A DNA stretch of 64,000 bases from Variovorax sp. J22G73. Lineage in GTDB: Bacteria; Pseudomonadota; Gammaproteobacteria; Burkholderiales; Burkholderiaceae_C. Made by a program: the position numbers and the translations under genes. Under the pieces are notes generated by a model. That model saw only the letters and a list, made by a program, of their open reading frames with translations. It was not told the DNA's origin and ran no database searches. Positions 45,007 through 54,188 of the stretch are shown here, in pieces (position 1 is the first letter of the stretch; every line of letters starts with the position of its first letter). The stretch covers positions 372,001 through 436,000 of the forward strand of contig NZ_JASZYK010000002.1 of the NCBI RefSeq assembly GCF_030317035.1, in the 5' to 3' direction.

Positions 45007-45728
45007 GCGGCCTTTCCGGAAACGGGCCTGTGGCCTTTCGCCTGCCGCCGCGCCGCCCATGCGGCCAGCAACTCGATGGCGCCGATGGTCACGATGTACA
45101 GCAGCGTCGCGAAGCCGAAGGCCTGGAAGGTCTTGAAGGTCTCGGCCTCCACCTGCCGCGACGCATACGACAGCTCCACCAGCCCCACCGCCATCGCGAG
45201 CGAGGTGTTCTTCACGATGTTCATGTACTGCCCCAGCAGCGGCGGCAAGGCGATGCGCAGGGCCTGCGGCAGCACCACCTGCGCGAGCACCTGGGCCTGC
45301 GTGAAGCCCAGCGCCGACGCGGCCAGGGACTGGCCGCTCGGCACGCCGCGAATGCCCGAGCGAATGTCCTCGCCCACATAGGCCGCCGCATACAGCGTGA
45401 GCCCGACCAGCGCCGACAGCAGTTCGAACGACAGCACGTGCCCCGCATACAGCCACTCGCGCGCGGCCTCGGGCAGCACGGCGGGCGCGCCGAAGTACCA
45501 GAAGAAAAGCTGCACCAGCAGCGGCGTGTTGCGAAACAGCGAGACGTAAGCACCGCTCGCACGCAGCCACGCCGCGTGGCTCGACGAGCGGGCCGCCGCA
45601 ACGACCACGCCCAGCGCCGTGGCGCTCGCCGACACCAGCAGCGACACCCACAGCGTGGTGAGCCAGCCGTCGAACAGCCAGCCGATGTAGCGAGGCGCGA
45701 GCAGCTGCTCGCGCAACAGATCGATCAA
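44997..45728 (-). CDS. Polar amino-acid ABC transporter permease (first)
   Basis: A 243-residue permease of the same family; its loop reads LAASALGFTQAQVLAQVVLPQALRIALPPLLGQYMNIVKNTSLAMAVGLVEL. It begins 61 bases after the binding-protein gene. No ATPase gene is next to the set, so the transporter must share one encoded elsewhere. Confidence 0.92.
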   Translation of the reverse strand: MIDLLREQLLAPRYIGWLFDGWLTTLWVSLLVSASATALGVVVAAARSSSHAAWLRASGAYVSLFRNTPLLVQLFFWYFGAPAVLPEAAREWLYAGHVLSFELLSALVGLTLYAAAYVGEDIRSGIRGVPSGQSLAASALGFTQAQVLAQVVLPQALRIALPPLLGQYMNIVKNTSLAMAVGLVELSYASRQVEAETFKTFQAFGFATLLYIVTIGAIELLAAWAARRQAKGHRPVSGKAAWR

Positions 45729-45789
45729 GACGGGTAGCCCAGGAAAATCGACGAGGCCAGCAAGGCAAGGAAGGCCGAACCCGGCAGCC

Positions 45790-46623
45790 TCAGTTCGCCG
45801 CCACGCGCTGGTCGCCGATCTTCAGCAGGCGCGGCAGCGGCGCCTGGCTGGCGGGGCCGAACCAGGTGTTGTAGATGGCCAGCGCGCGGCCGTTCTTCTC
45901 GCTGTCCACCAGCCAGGTGTTCAGCGCCTCGAGCAGCCGCGTCTCGCCCTTGGGCACCGCGGCGCCCAGGTATTCCTTGGACACGGTGATCGCCGGAATC
46001 TCGTACTTCTCCTTGTCGGGAATCGCATTCCATTGCGCCGTGAGCTTCACGCCGTCGTTGGTAATCGCCTGCACATTGCCGTTGCGCAGCGCGGCCAGCG
46101 CAAAGGGCGAATCGTCGTACAGCACCACCTTGGCGTCGGGGTAGTTCTTGCGCAGGTTCGACTCCATCGTCGTGCCCTTCTCGGTGCCGATGCGAATGTC
46201 CTTGATCTGCGCGGCGTCCTTCAGCACGCCCTTCTTCGCCAGGAACTGCTGGCCCACCAGGAAGTACGGCGTGGTGAAGTCGACCGCCTTGGCGCGCTCG
46301 TCGGTGATGGTGAAGCTGGCGAACACCACGTCGACCTTGCCCGATGTCAGCAGCGGCACGCGGTTGGCGGGGTTGGTCGGCACCAGTTCGATCTTCACGC
46401 CCAGGCTCTTCGCGAACTCGGTCGCCAGGTCGATGTCGTGGCCCACCTGCTTCTTGCTGGCCGGGTCGATGAAGCCGAAGGGCGGGTTGCCGTCGAACGC
46501 GGCCACGCGCAGCACGCCGGCCTTCTTGACGTCGTCGAGCCGGTCGGCCCACGCGGCGGGGCCCAGGGTGAGCGAGCCGATGGCCAGCGCCAGGCTCGTG
46601 AGGATGAATGTGCTGCGGGTCAT
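45790..46623 (-). CDS. Amino-acid ABC transporter substrate-binding protein
   Basis: A 277-residue periplasmic binding protein of the family 3 type. The signal peptide is STFILTSLALAIGSLTLGPAAWA, then LRVAAFDGNPPFGFIDPASKKQVGHDIDLATEFAKSLGVKIELVPT and SGKVDVVFASFTITDERAKAVDFTTPY. The ATG at 46623 is chosen; the frame stays open upstream. It heads a three-gene importer, divergent from the sulfonate-type binding protein at 46794. Confidence 0.93.
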   Translation of the reverse strand: MTRSTFILTSLALAIGSLTLGPAAWADRLDDVKKAGVLRVAAFDGNPPFGFIDPASKKQVGHDIDLATEFAKSLGVKIELVPTNPANRVPLLTSGKVDVVFASFTITDERAKAVDFTTPYFLVGQQFLAKKGVLKDAAQIKDIRIGTEKGTTMESNLRKNYPDAKVVLYDDSPFALAALRNGNVQAITNDGVKLTAQWNAIPDKEKYEIPAITVSKEYLGAAVPKGETRLLEALNTWLVDSEKNGRALAIYNTWFGPASQAPLPRLLKIGDQRVAAN

Positions 46624-46793
46624 GCCTGCTCTTGAAAAGATGGAAAGCCGCGACTCTAGGCAACGCGCCCGCACGCGCCAACGAAGCAAATTCGGCTTGC
46701 ATATGCACGGCCGAGTTGGGCATGAGCAAATGACGAAAGCTTCGTGGCGCGGAACGGCAGCGGCCCCTAGAGTCGCGGACTTTTGCCTTCGCC

Positions 46794-47825
46794 ATGCACA
46801 CCTTTTCGCGCACCTCTCGCTTCTCTCGCTCCTCTCGCTCCTCTGACTCGTCGCCCTCCGCGCCCGCCTCCCTGTCCCGCCGCACGCTCGTCCAGGCCGG
46901 CACCGCCGCCGCCATCACCGCGGCAGTGACCCCGCTCTTCGCCCAGGCGCGCACCAAGACGCTTCGCATCGGCTACCAGAAGTTCAACACGCTCAACATC
47001 CTCAAGGGCACGGGCCAGCTCGAGAAGGCGCTGGCGCCCGCGGGCGTGAAGGTCGAGTGGGCCGAGTTTCTCGGTGGCAGCCAGCTGTCGGAGGCGCTCG
47101 CGGCCGGCGCCATCGACTTCGGCCATGCCTCGGACGGCATCGGCGTGTTCCAGCAGGCCAGCGGCAAGGGCCTGGCGTACCTGGCCGCCGAGAGCCCCTA
47201 CCCCGGCGGCGTCGGCTTCCTGGTGCCGCGCGACTCGTCGATTCGCAGCGTGCGCGACCTGAAGGGCAAGAAGGTGGTCACCGGGCGCGGCTACAACACG
47301 CAGTACGTGCTCATCCGCGCGCTCGAGGCGGCGGGGCTGCGCTACGAAGACATCGAGCCGGTGTACATCCTCACGGCCTCCGACACCATCGCGGCCTACC
47401 AGTCGGGCAGCGTCGCGGCCATCGGCCTGTGGGATCCGTTCCTGGCGGCCGCGCAACTGGCCACCGACTCGCGCGTGCTGTTCGACGGCACCGGCCTGAG
47501 CGGCAACCGCACCTACCACTTCGCGCAGCCGGGCTTCGCGCGCGCCAACCAGGACGTGCTGCGCACCGTGTTCGCCGAGCTGCGCAAGGCCAACGAATGG
47601 GCCCAGGCCAACCCCGCCGAAGTGGTCGCCACGCTGGCGCCGCAGCTCAAGGTCGAGCCCAAGGTGCTGGCGCTGGCCACCGAACGGCGGCAATATGGCG
47701 TGGTCGCGCTCACGCCCGCCATCGCACAGGAACAGCAAGGCCTGGCCGACGTGTTCGCGCAACTCAAGCTCATTCCCAAACCCATCGAGGTGAAGGACGC
47801 CTTTCTCGACCTGAACCTCGTCTGA
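46794..47825 (+). CDS. SsuA-like (aliphatic sulfonate-type) substrate-binding protein
   Basis: A 343-residue periplasmic binding protein with a Ser/Arg-rich N-terminus and a twin-arginine-like signal (LSRRTLVQAGTAAAITAAVTPLFAQA). TLRIGYQKFNTLNILKGTGQLEKALAP, FGHASDGIGVFQQA and GYNTQYVLIRALEAAGL fit the SsuA/TauA group. It has no adjacent permease or ATPase; a complete SsuABC-type set lies at 61.3-64 kb and could serve it. It is followed after 13 bases by a SolA-like oxidase, hinting at an amine ligand. Confidence 0.85.
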   Translation: MHTFSRTSRFSRSSRSSDSSPSAPASLSRRTLVQAGTAAAITAAVTPLFAQARTKTLRIGYQKFNTLNILKGTGQLEKALAPAGVKVEWAEFLGGSQLSEALAAGAIDFGHASDGIGVFQQASGKGLAYLAAESPYPGGVGFLVPRDSSIRSVRDLKGKKVVTGRGYNTQYVLIRALEAAGLRYEDIEPVYILTASDTIAAYQSGSVAAIGLWDPFLAAAQLATDSRVLFDGTGLSGNRTYHFAQPGFARANQDVLRTVFAELRKANEWAQANPAEVVATLAPQLKVEPKVLALATERRQYGVVALTPAIAQEQQGLADVFAQLKLIPKPIEVKDAFLDLNLV

Positions 47826-47838
47826 CGCCCGCTTTCAC

Positions 47839-49053
47839 GTGACCCTGTCCACTCACTACGACGTCATCGTCATCGGCCTCGGCGCCCTCGGCGCCGCCAC
47901 GCTCTACCAGCTTTCGCGACGCGGCGCGCGCGTGCTGGGCATCGACCAGTTCGCGCCGCCGCACGACCAGGGTTCCTCGCACGGCGACTCGCGCATCACG
48001 CGCCTGGCCGTGGGCGAAGGCGACGAGTACGTGCCCTTCGTGCAGCGCTCGCACGCCATCTGGCGCGAGCTGGAGGCGCGCACCGGCAAGCCGCTGATGA
48101 CCACCACCGGCGGGCTCATCCTCGCGCCCGAAGGCCGGGTGGCCGAGCACCACGGCAAGCCCGACTTCGTGCGCCGCACCATCGCCTGCGCGCAGCGCTT
48201 CGGCATTGCGCACGAGGTGCTCGACGCGGCCGCCATTCGCCAGCGGTTTCCGCAGTTCCACCTGCAGGGCGACGAGATCGGCTACTTCGAGCACGAGGCC
48301 GGCTTCGTGCGGCCCGAGGACGCCATCGGCGCGCAGCTGGCCGTGGCCCGCGCGTCGGGCGCGCAGACGCGCACCGGCGAAAGGGTGCGGGCGGTGGAAG
48401 CTACAGGAAGTGACGACACCGTGCGCGTGCGCACCGACACCGCCAGCTTCACCGCCGACCGCGTGGTGGTCGCGGCCGGCGCGTGGCTGCCCGGGTTCCT
48501 CGGCCAGCAGGCGCGCGCGGACTGGCAGGCCGACTTCTCGGTGCACCGCCAGGTGATGCACTGGTTCGACACCGGCAGCGCCGCCGCCGACTTCTCGCCC
48601 GGGCGCTTTCCCATCTTCATCTGGATGTTCGGCGACGGGCAGGAAGACTACATGTACGGCTTTCCGTCGTCCGACCCGGCGCAGCCCGCGCTCAAGGTCG
48701 CCACCGAGCAGTACGTGGCCACGACCACGCCCGACACCATCGACCGCACCGTCAGCCCCGAGGAAAGCGCCGCCATGTACCGCGACCGCGTGGCCGGGCG
48801 CTTTCCGCAGATCGGCGGGCGGGCACTGAAGGCACGCGCCTGCATGTACACCGTGACGCCCGACCGCCGCTTCGTCATCGACGCGCTCGACGGCCTGCCC
48901 AACGTGCTCGTCGCCTCGGCCTGCTCGGGCCACGGCTTCAAGCACTCGGCCGGACTGGGCGACGCCATTGCCGACCATGTGCTGGGCCGGCAGGGCACGC
49001 TCGACCTGTCGCCCTTTGCCCGCGGCCGGCTGCTGGAGAAATCGCCCGCCTGA
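47839..49053 (+). CDS. solA: Sarcosine oxidase/N-methyl-tryptophan oxidase family flavoenzyme
   Basis: A 404-residue monomeric FAD amine oxidase. The dinucleotide motif is VIVIGLGALGAATLYQLSRRG, and a cysteine at about residue 335 (ACMYTVTPDRRFVID) matches the covalent flavin Cys of this group. It oxidises N-methyl or other secondary amines with release of H2O2. The start is a GTG. It lies between an SsuA-like binding protein and a PanE-like reductase on the same strand. Confidence 0.85.
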   Translation: MTLSTHYDVIVIGLGALGAATLYQLSRRGARVLGIDQFAPPHDQGSSHGDSRITRLAVGEGDEYVPFVQRSHAIWRELEARTGKPLMTTTGGLILAPEGRVAEHHGKPDFVRRTIACAQRFGIAHEVLDAAAIRQRFPQFHLQGDEIGYFEHEAGFVRPEDAIGAQLAVARASGAQTRTGERVRAVEATGSDDTVRVRTDTASFTADRVVVAAGAWLPGFLGQQARADWQADFSVHRQVMHWFDTGSAAADFSPGRFPIFIWMFGDGQEDYMYGFPSSDPAQPALKVATEQYVATTTPDTIDRTVSPEESAAMYRDRVAGRFPQIGGRALKARACMYTVTPDRRFVIDALDGLPNVLVASACSGHGFKHSAGLGDAIADHVLGRQGTLDLSPFARGRLLEKSPA

Positions 49054-49120
49054 AGCGCCGCCGGGCGAACAGGGGCATCATCGCGCTCCGTCTTTTTTCC
49101 TGATGCATGAGGCAAGCGCG

Positions 49121-50053
49121 ATGAAATTCCTGGTGGTGGGTGCCGGCGCACTCGGTGGTTATTTTGGTGGCCGTCTGCTGGAGGCGGGGCGCGACGTCAC
49201 CTTCCTGCTGCGGCCGCGCCGCGCGGCGCAACTCGCGAAGACCGGCCTGGTGGTGCGCAGCCCCTTCGGCGACCTCGAACTCCCCGCGCCGAAGCACGTG
49301 CTGGCCGACGGCATCGACGGCCCGTACGACGTGGTCGTGGTCGGCAGCAAGGCCTACGACCTCGACTCGACCATGGACTCGTTCGCGCCCGCCGTCGGGC
49401 CGAACACCGTGATCCTCCCGCTGCTCAACGGCATGAAGCACATCGACCGCCTGGCCGAGCGCTTCGGCGCGGAGCGTGTGCTGGGCGGCCTGTGCATGAT
49501 TTCGGCCACGCTCGACGACGAAGGCCGCGTGCTGCACCTCAACGACATGCACGGCCTGAGCTACGGCGAACGCGCCGGTGGCCGCTCGCCCCGCGTGGAG
49601 GCCATCGCGGCCCAGTTCGCGGGCGCGAAGTTCGACGCCACGGCCAGCGACAACATCATGCAGGACATGTGGGAGAAGTGGGTCTTCATCGCCTCGGCGG
49701 CGGGCCTCACGAGCCTGATGCGCGCGACCATCGGCGACATCGTGGCCGCCGGCGGGCAGGACGTGGCGCTGTCGATCTTCGACGAGTGCTGCGCCATCGC
49801 CACGCACAACGGCTTTGCGCCGCGTGCGCCGGCCGTGCAGCGCGGCCGCGCCATCATGACGACGGCGGGCTCGCCGATGACGGCCTCGATGTACAAGGAC
49901 ATCGTGCGCGGCGCGGCGGTGGAAGCCGACCACATCGTGGGCGACCTGCTCGGGCGCGCGGGCGCGGCGCAGGGTGCGGCGCCTTCGGTGCTGCGCACGG
50001 CGTATGTGCATTTGAAGGCCTACGAGGCGCAGCGGGCTCGCACCGCGGGTTGA
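49121..50053 (+). CDS. panE: Ketopantoate reductase family (PanE/ApbA)
   Basis: A 310-residue NADPH-dependent 2-oxo acid reductase. The cofactor motif GAGALGG is at 7-13 and the catalytic region reads MQDMWEKWVFIASAAGLTSLMRATIGDI, with SMYKDIVRGAAVEADHIVGDL later. GAGG lies eight bases before ATG 49121; an in-frame ATG is six codons upstream. Genomes often hold several paralogues, so a role outside pantothenate synthesis is possible, perhaps linked to the SolA-like oxidase before it. Confidence 0.85.
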   Translation: MKFLVVGAGALGGYFGGRLLEAGRDVTFLLRPRRAAQLAKTGLVVRSPFGDLELPAPKHVLADGIDGPYDVVVVGSKAYDLDSTMDSFAPAVGPNTVILPLLNGMKHIDRLAERFGAERVLGGLCMISATLDDEGRVLHLNDMHGLSYGERAGGRSPRVEAIAAQFAGAKFDATASDNIMQDMWEKWVFIASAAGLTSLMRATIGDIVAAGGQDVALSIFDECCAIATHNGFAPRAPAVQRGRAIMTTAGSPMTASMYKDIVRGAAVEADHIVGDLLGRAGAAQGAAPSVLRTAYVHLKAYEAQRARTAG

Positions 50054-50100
50054 GCCAGGGGCCCGGAGCGACGCCCGCAGGCCGCCAGAGTCACGCCGAG

Positions 50101-50179
50101 TATCTATTCACAAATCCATTCAATTTCGTGAATTCTCCAATGAAGAATAGAATTATTTATCTATTCACTTTGGTATTCA
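50101..50179 (+). promoter_or_regulatory. AT-rich repeat-bearing promoter of the HipA/YjjJ gene
   Basis: A sharp AT-rich island. TATCTATTCAC occurs twice exactly (50101-50111 and 50158-50168). GAATAG (50145-50150) and CTATTC (50161-50166) form an inverted repeat, and other TATTCA/GTGAATTC fragments lie between and after. Such spaced repeats over a promoter are typical operators for autoregulation; here the regulator would be the N-terminal helix-turn-helix of the gene itself. Confidence 0.55.
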
Positions 50180-51505
50180 ATGGCGACCTCCTCCGCCGTG
50201 CTGGCGCAAGCCGCGCTGGCCTTCATCGAATCGCAGGGCGCCGCCAGCAGCTCTGACATCCAGGCGCGGCTGGGCGTCAGCCAGCCGACGGTGTCGCGCG
50301 CGCTGGCACCGCTGCTGCGCAGCGCCGGCATCCTGAAGGTGGGCGCCGCGCGCTCGCAGATGTACGTCGCCCCCCGGCACGTCGAGCGGGTCGGCATCGA
50401 AGTCAGCGTCATCAAGATCGACCAGAGCGGCATTGCCGGGCCCTTCGGCCGCATCGTGCCGCTGCAGGGCGGCCGTTGCTGGATGGACGAGCAGGAAGGC
50501 CCGAGCGCACTGCACGACGGGCTGCCCTGGTTCCTGTCCGACATGCGTCCCCAGGGCTTCATCGGCCGCGCCTTCGCACACGGCCACCCCGAACTCGGCC
50601 TGCCCGCCAACCCCGAGCACTGGACCGACGACGACGTGCTGCAGGCGCTGGTCCTTTGCGGGGAAGACCTGCCGGGCAACCTGGTGGTCGGGGCCGAGTC
50701 GTTTCGCCGCTTCCAGTCCATCGCCTCCAAGCCCTTGCCGCAGGCGACCACTGCCGACTACCCCGCCATGGCGGACAGCGCCATGCAGGGCACCTTGCCG
50801 GGCTCGTCGGCCGGCGGCGAACAGCCCAAGTTCTGCACCGTGCGCGACGGGCGGCAAGTGATCGTCAAGTTCTCGCCGGCGGGCAACTCACCAGCGGACA
50901 AGCGCTCGCGCGACCTGCTCGTGTGCGAACACCTGGCCCTGCGCACGCTGCAGGAGGCCGGCGTGGCCGCGGCCACCACGCGCGTCTTCATCGAAGCGGG
51001 CCGCGTGTTCCTGGAGGTCGAGCGCTTCGACCGCACCGCCAGGGGCCGCATCGGCATGGTTTCGTTGATGGCGTACGACGCGCAGCACATCGGCAAGATC
51101 GACAACTGGGCCGCCACCGCCAACCGCATGGCTTCGCGCGGACTGATGCGCGCGGACGACGCACAGCGCCTGCGCTTTTTGGAGGCCTTCGGCCGGCTCA
51201 TCGGCAACACCGACCGGCACTACGGAAACATTTCGCTGCTGATCGACGACGGCAACTGGCGGCTGTCTCCCGCCTACGACGTGCTGCCGACGCTGTATGC
51301 GCCCGTCAACGGCGAATTGCCCGCGCGTGAACTGGCAACCAGCGCCGCGGCGGCCACCGTCGACACACTGGGGGAATGGCCCCACGCGCGCCGGCTGGCC
51401 CACGTGTTCTGGCAAGCCGTGGCGGCGGACACCCGCGTCACGGCGCCCTTTCGTGCCATTGCGCGGACGAACGCGCAGTTCACCGACGAAACCGCTGCCG
51501 GCTGA
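50180..51505 (+). CDS. yjjJ: HipA-family kinase with N-terminal winged helix (YjjJ-like)
   Basis: A 441-residue single-chain HipA relative. Residues about 8-65 form a winged helix (ASSSDIQARLGVSQPTVSRALAPLLRSAGILKVG). The kinase part has SSAGGEQPKFC (nucleotide lid), GRLIGNTDRHYGNISLL with catalytic Asp and Asn, and PAYDVLPTLY (metal site). HipA toxins phosphorylate tRNA synthetases or other targets. There is no separate HipB-type antitoxin gene beside it; DNA binding and kinase are fused. Confidence 0.88.
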   Translation: MATSSAVLAQAALAFIESQGAASSSDIQARLGVSQPTVSRALAPLLRSAGILKVGAARSQMYVAPRHVERVGIEVSVIKIDQSGIAGPFGRIVPLQGGRCWMDEQEGPSALHDGLPWFLSDMRPQGFIGRAFAHGHPELGLPANPEHWTDDDVLQALVLCGEDLPGNLVVGAESFRRFQSIASKPLPQATTADYPAMADSAMQGTLPGSSAGGEQPKFCTVRDGRQVIVKFSPAGNSPADKRSRDLLVCEHLALRTLQEAGVAAATTRVFIEAGRVFLEVERFDRTARGRIGMVSLMAYDAQHIGKIDNWAATANRMASRGLMRADDAQRLRFLEAFGRLIGNTDRHYGNISLLIDDGNWRLSPAYDVLPTLYAPVNGELPARELATSAAAATVDTLGEWPHARRLAHVFWQAVAADTRVTAPFRAIARTNAQFTDETAAG

Positions 51506-51532
51506 GCCGGTGACGGCACCGTCGCTGCAGCA

Positions 51533-52891
51533 CTACTCCGACTTCAGCACCGTCTCCCCCTTCAACATGCCCATGTCCCGCACGTTGAACCGGTGCCGCT
51601 TCCAGCCGCGCCAGCTGCGGCGCACGTGCGTGAGCGAGATCACGTAGTACAAGAACTTGAACATCCCCAGCGCGCGCCACATCGGCTTGCCGCTGTAGAT
51701 GTCGCCGGCCAGCAGCGACATCAGGCCTTCCTTCACGCGGAACGGGTTGCCCGGGTACATGAACATGTCGCGGATGGTCGGGTTGGTCGCGCGGTAGATG
51801 AACCACGAGTACTCGCGCGGGCCCTTGCGCGTCATGGCCTCGAAGCCCTTGCGCGCCAGCGCCAGCTCGGCCGGCTGGTCGAGCGCGGTGGCCACCAGCT
51901 TGGCGCCGTCGAAGGCGCTGGTCATGGCCAGGTACACGCCCGAGGAAAACATCGGGTCGATGAAGGTGAAGGCGTCGCCCAGCATCAGGTAGCGATCACC
52001 CGTGGCGTGCGTGCTGGAGTACGAGAAGTTGCCCGTGGCGTGCACCGCGTCGTCGACCAGCGTGGCGTTCTTCAGGCGCTCCACCAGCACCGGGCACAGC
52101 GCGATGGTGTCGTAGAAGAACTCCTTCAGCGGCTTGTCGCGCGTCTTCAGGTAGTACGGCCAGCAGACCGCGCCGATGCTGGTGGTGCCATCGGCCAGCG
52201 GAATGAACCAGAACCAGCCGTGCGGAAACCAGCAGATGCTGATGTTGCCTTCCTTCTTGCCCTCGAGCCGCTCGGCGTTCGTGAAGTGACCGAAGAGCGC
52301 GGTGCTGTTGTGGTCGGCGTTTTTCTGCTTGCAGCGGAATTTGTTGGCCAGCAAGGTGTCGCGGCCGGTGGCATCGACCACGAAGCGGGCGCGCCAGCTG
52401 CGTTTGGCGCCGTCGTCCATCTCGGCCTGCACCGTGGCGCCGTCGGCGTCGAAGGCCACGTCGCGCACCTTGCAGCCCTCGATGGCCTGCGCGCCACGGG
52501 TGGCCGCGTTGCGGAACAGGATCTCGTCGAGGTCGGAGCGGCGCACCTGCCAGGCGGAGTCGAGCGTCTTGTCCAGGCCCTCGGCAAATTCCACATAGCT
52601 GCGGTGCTCGTGCTCGGGCGAGACGAACTCGATGCCGAACTTGGGCATGCCGATCTTCTCGACCTGGTCGCGCACGCCGAGTTTCTCGAACAGCTCGACA
52701 TTGCCCGGCAGCAGCGATTCGCCGATGTGAAACCGCGGGTGGTGCGCCTTTTCGAGCAGCACCACCTTGCGGCCCTGCTCGGCCAGCAACGCGGCAATGG
52801 TGGAGCCGGCGGGGCCGCCGCCCACGACCATCACGTCGCAGGATTCGGTGGTCGGCGGGGAGGCGGAAGAAGAAGCTTGAGGCAGGGACAT
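51533..52891 (-). CDS. FAD-dependent oxidoreductase of the tryptophan-halogenase-like family
   Basis: A 452-residue flavoprotein with GGGPAGS at 24-30, GESLLPGN at 58-65 and WFWFIP at 226-231, which fits the WxWxIP motif of flavin-dependent halogenases. K84 in PKFGIEF lies where those enzymes have their catalytic lysine. GDRYLMLGDAFTFIDPMFSSGVYLAM closes the FAD site. Aryl-polyene and xanthomonadin clusters use similar proteins. No flavin reductase is adjacent. Halogenation is a fair hypothesis, a monooxygenase or reductase role the alternative. Confidence 0.75.
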   Translation of the reverse strand: MSLPQASSSASPPTTESCDVMVVGGGPAGSTIAALLAEQGRKVVLLEKAHHPRFHIGESLLPGNVELFEKLGVRDQVEKIGMPKFGIEFVSPEHEHRSYVEFAEGLDKTLDSAWQVRRSDLDEILFRNAATRGAQAIEGCKVRDVAFDADGATVQAEMDDGAKRSWRARFVVDATGRDTLLANKFRCKQKNADHNSTALFGHFTNAERLEGKKEGNISICWFPHGWFWFIPLADGTTSIGAVCWPYYLKTRDKPLKEFFYDTIALCPVLVERLKNATLVDDAVHATGNFSYSSTHATGDRYLMLGDAFTFIDPMFSSGVYLAMTSAFDGAKLVATALDQPAELALARKGFEAMTRKGPREYSWFIYRATNPTIRDMFMYPGNPFRVKEGLMSLLAGDIYSGKPMWRALGMFKFLYYVISLTHVRRSWRGWKRHRFNVRDMGMLKGETVLKSE

Positions 52892-53145
52892 GCGGTGGCA
52901 AGCGTCAGCGTTGGTGAACAGCCGCGAAGCATAGCTCGCCTGGGGCGGGCAAGGCAAAACCGCAATCGCGGCTAAGCCGCGCAGGCCGGCCGGAGGCAAA
53001 CTCGGCGCCATGCCCGACCACCGGCCCACGCTGGCGCACAACCTGAATTCGCCGCGCCAGGTTTCGCGGGCCGAACTGCGGACCGACCTGCTGATTCCGA
53101 TCCGCGCGGCGCATTGATCAACCGACCTCATCGACTTGCACACCC

Positions 53146-54147
53146 ATGGCACGCACTCCCATGCCTCTTCGCTTCATCGCCTTCTGCGCAACGGTCTGCG
53201 CGGCCTTGTTCCTCTCCACTGCGCCGGTGCAAGGCGCAGGCTTCAGCTTCATCGAAATGCCGGCCGACGCGGCGGGCCCCGCGTTGCGTGGCGCTGTGTG
53301 GTACCCGTGCGATGCGCCCGCCACCCCCGTCGCGCTGGGTCCGGCCATCACGCTGCAGGTCGCCAAGGATTGCCCCATGAGCGGCGGGCCGCGGCCCCTG
53401 GTCGTGATCTCGCACGGTGCGGGCGGCGCCTTCATCGGTCACCGCGACACGGCCGCCGCGCTGGCCGACGCGGGCTTCGTGGTCGCAGCCATCAGCCATG
53501 CGGGCGACAACTTCCAGGACCTGTCCGCGCATGAAGACCTTTCGGTCTTCGTCTCGCGGCCGATGGACATGAAGCGGCTCATCGACTTCGTGCTCAAGCG
53601 CTGGCCCGAGCGCATCGACGCCGACCGCATCGGCTTCTTCGGCTTTTCGCGCGGTGGCTACACGGGCCTGGCGCTGGCGGGCGCCATCCCTCGTTTCCGC
53701 ATCCGCATGCCATGGTGCGAGGCACAGCCCGACATCCGCATGTGCGCGCAGGTGCGCCGCAACGAACTGCCGCCGCAGCCACCCGTGCACGACGCGCGCA
53801 TCAAGGCGGCGGTCATCGCCGACCCGCTGAGCTTTTTCAACGCCGAGGGTTTGAAGAACGTGAAGATCCCGATCCTGCTCTGGGCTTCGCAGCAAGGCGG
53901 CGACGGCGTGCGGCCTGCCGATGTGGAGGCGGTGCGGCGCGGCCTTTCGCCGGCGACCGACTTCCGGGTGCAGCCCGGCTCCGCGCACTCCGCCTTTCTC
54001 GCGCCCTGCTCAGCGGCGATGGCGAAGGACCTGCCCGAGATCTGCAACGACGCACCGGGCTTCGACCGCGTGGCCTTCCACGACACGCTGAATGCCGAGG
54101 TGGCCGCCTTCTTCAGGCGGCACCTCGGGCAGTCCGGCAGGCCCTGA
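53146..54147 (+). CDS. Secreted alpha/beta hydrolase (dienelactone hydrolase-like)
   Basis: A 333-residue exported hydrolase. The signal peptide is FIAFCATVCAALFLSTAPVQG; LVVISHGAGGAFIGH forms the oxyanion part, S168 in GFSRGG is the nucleophile, and PGSAHSAFLAPC holds the catalytic His. Family members act on lactones, short esters or are annotated as platelet-activating factor acetylhydrolase-like. Six cysteines suggest disulfides in the periplasm. ATG 53146 or 53161 could start it. Confidence 0.82.
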   Translation: MARTPMPLRFIAFCATVCAALFLSTAPVQGAGFSFIEMPADAAGPALRGAVWYPCDAPATPVALGPAITLQVAKDCPMSGGPRPLVVISHGAGGAFIGHRDTAAALADAGFVVAAISHAGDNFQDLSAHEDLSVFVSRPMDMKRLIDFVLKRWPERIDADRIGFFGFSRGGYTGLALAGAIPRFRIRMPWCEAQPDIRMCAQVRRNELPPQPPVHDARIKAAVIADPLSFFNAEGLKNVKIPILLWASQQGGDGVRPADVEAVRRGLSPATDFRVQPGSAHSAFLAPCSAAMAKDLPEICNDAPGFDRVAFHDTLNAEVAAFFRRHLGQSGRP

Positions 54148-54188
54148 CTTGGCCTTTGATCGGCCTTTGATTAGCCTCTGATCAGGCT

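Noticed and set aside
50180..51505. A two-gene HipBA toxin-antitoxin module
   Set aside because: No separate HipB-like gene is present on either side; the helix-turn-helix is fused to the kinase.
53010..53117. A 35-codon plus-strand frame (MPDHRPTLAHNL...) between the halogenase-like and hydrolase genes
   Set aside because: GGAGG is 14 bases from the ATG, too far to be convincing, and there is no coupling or family match. It may be a gene remnant.
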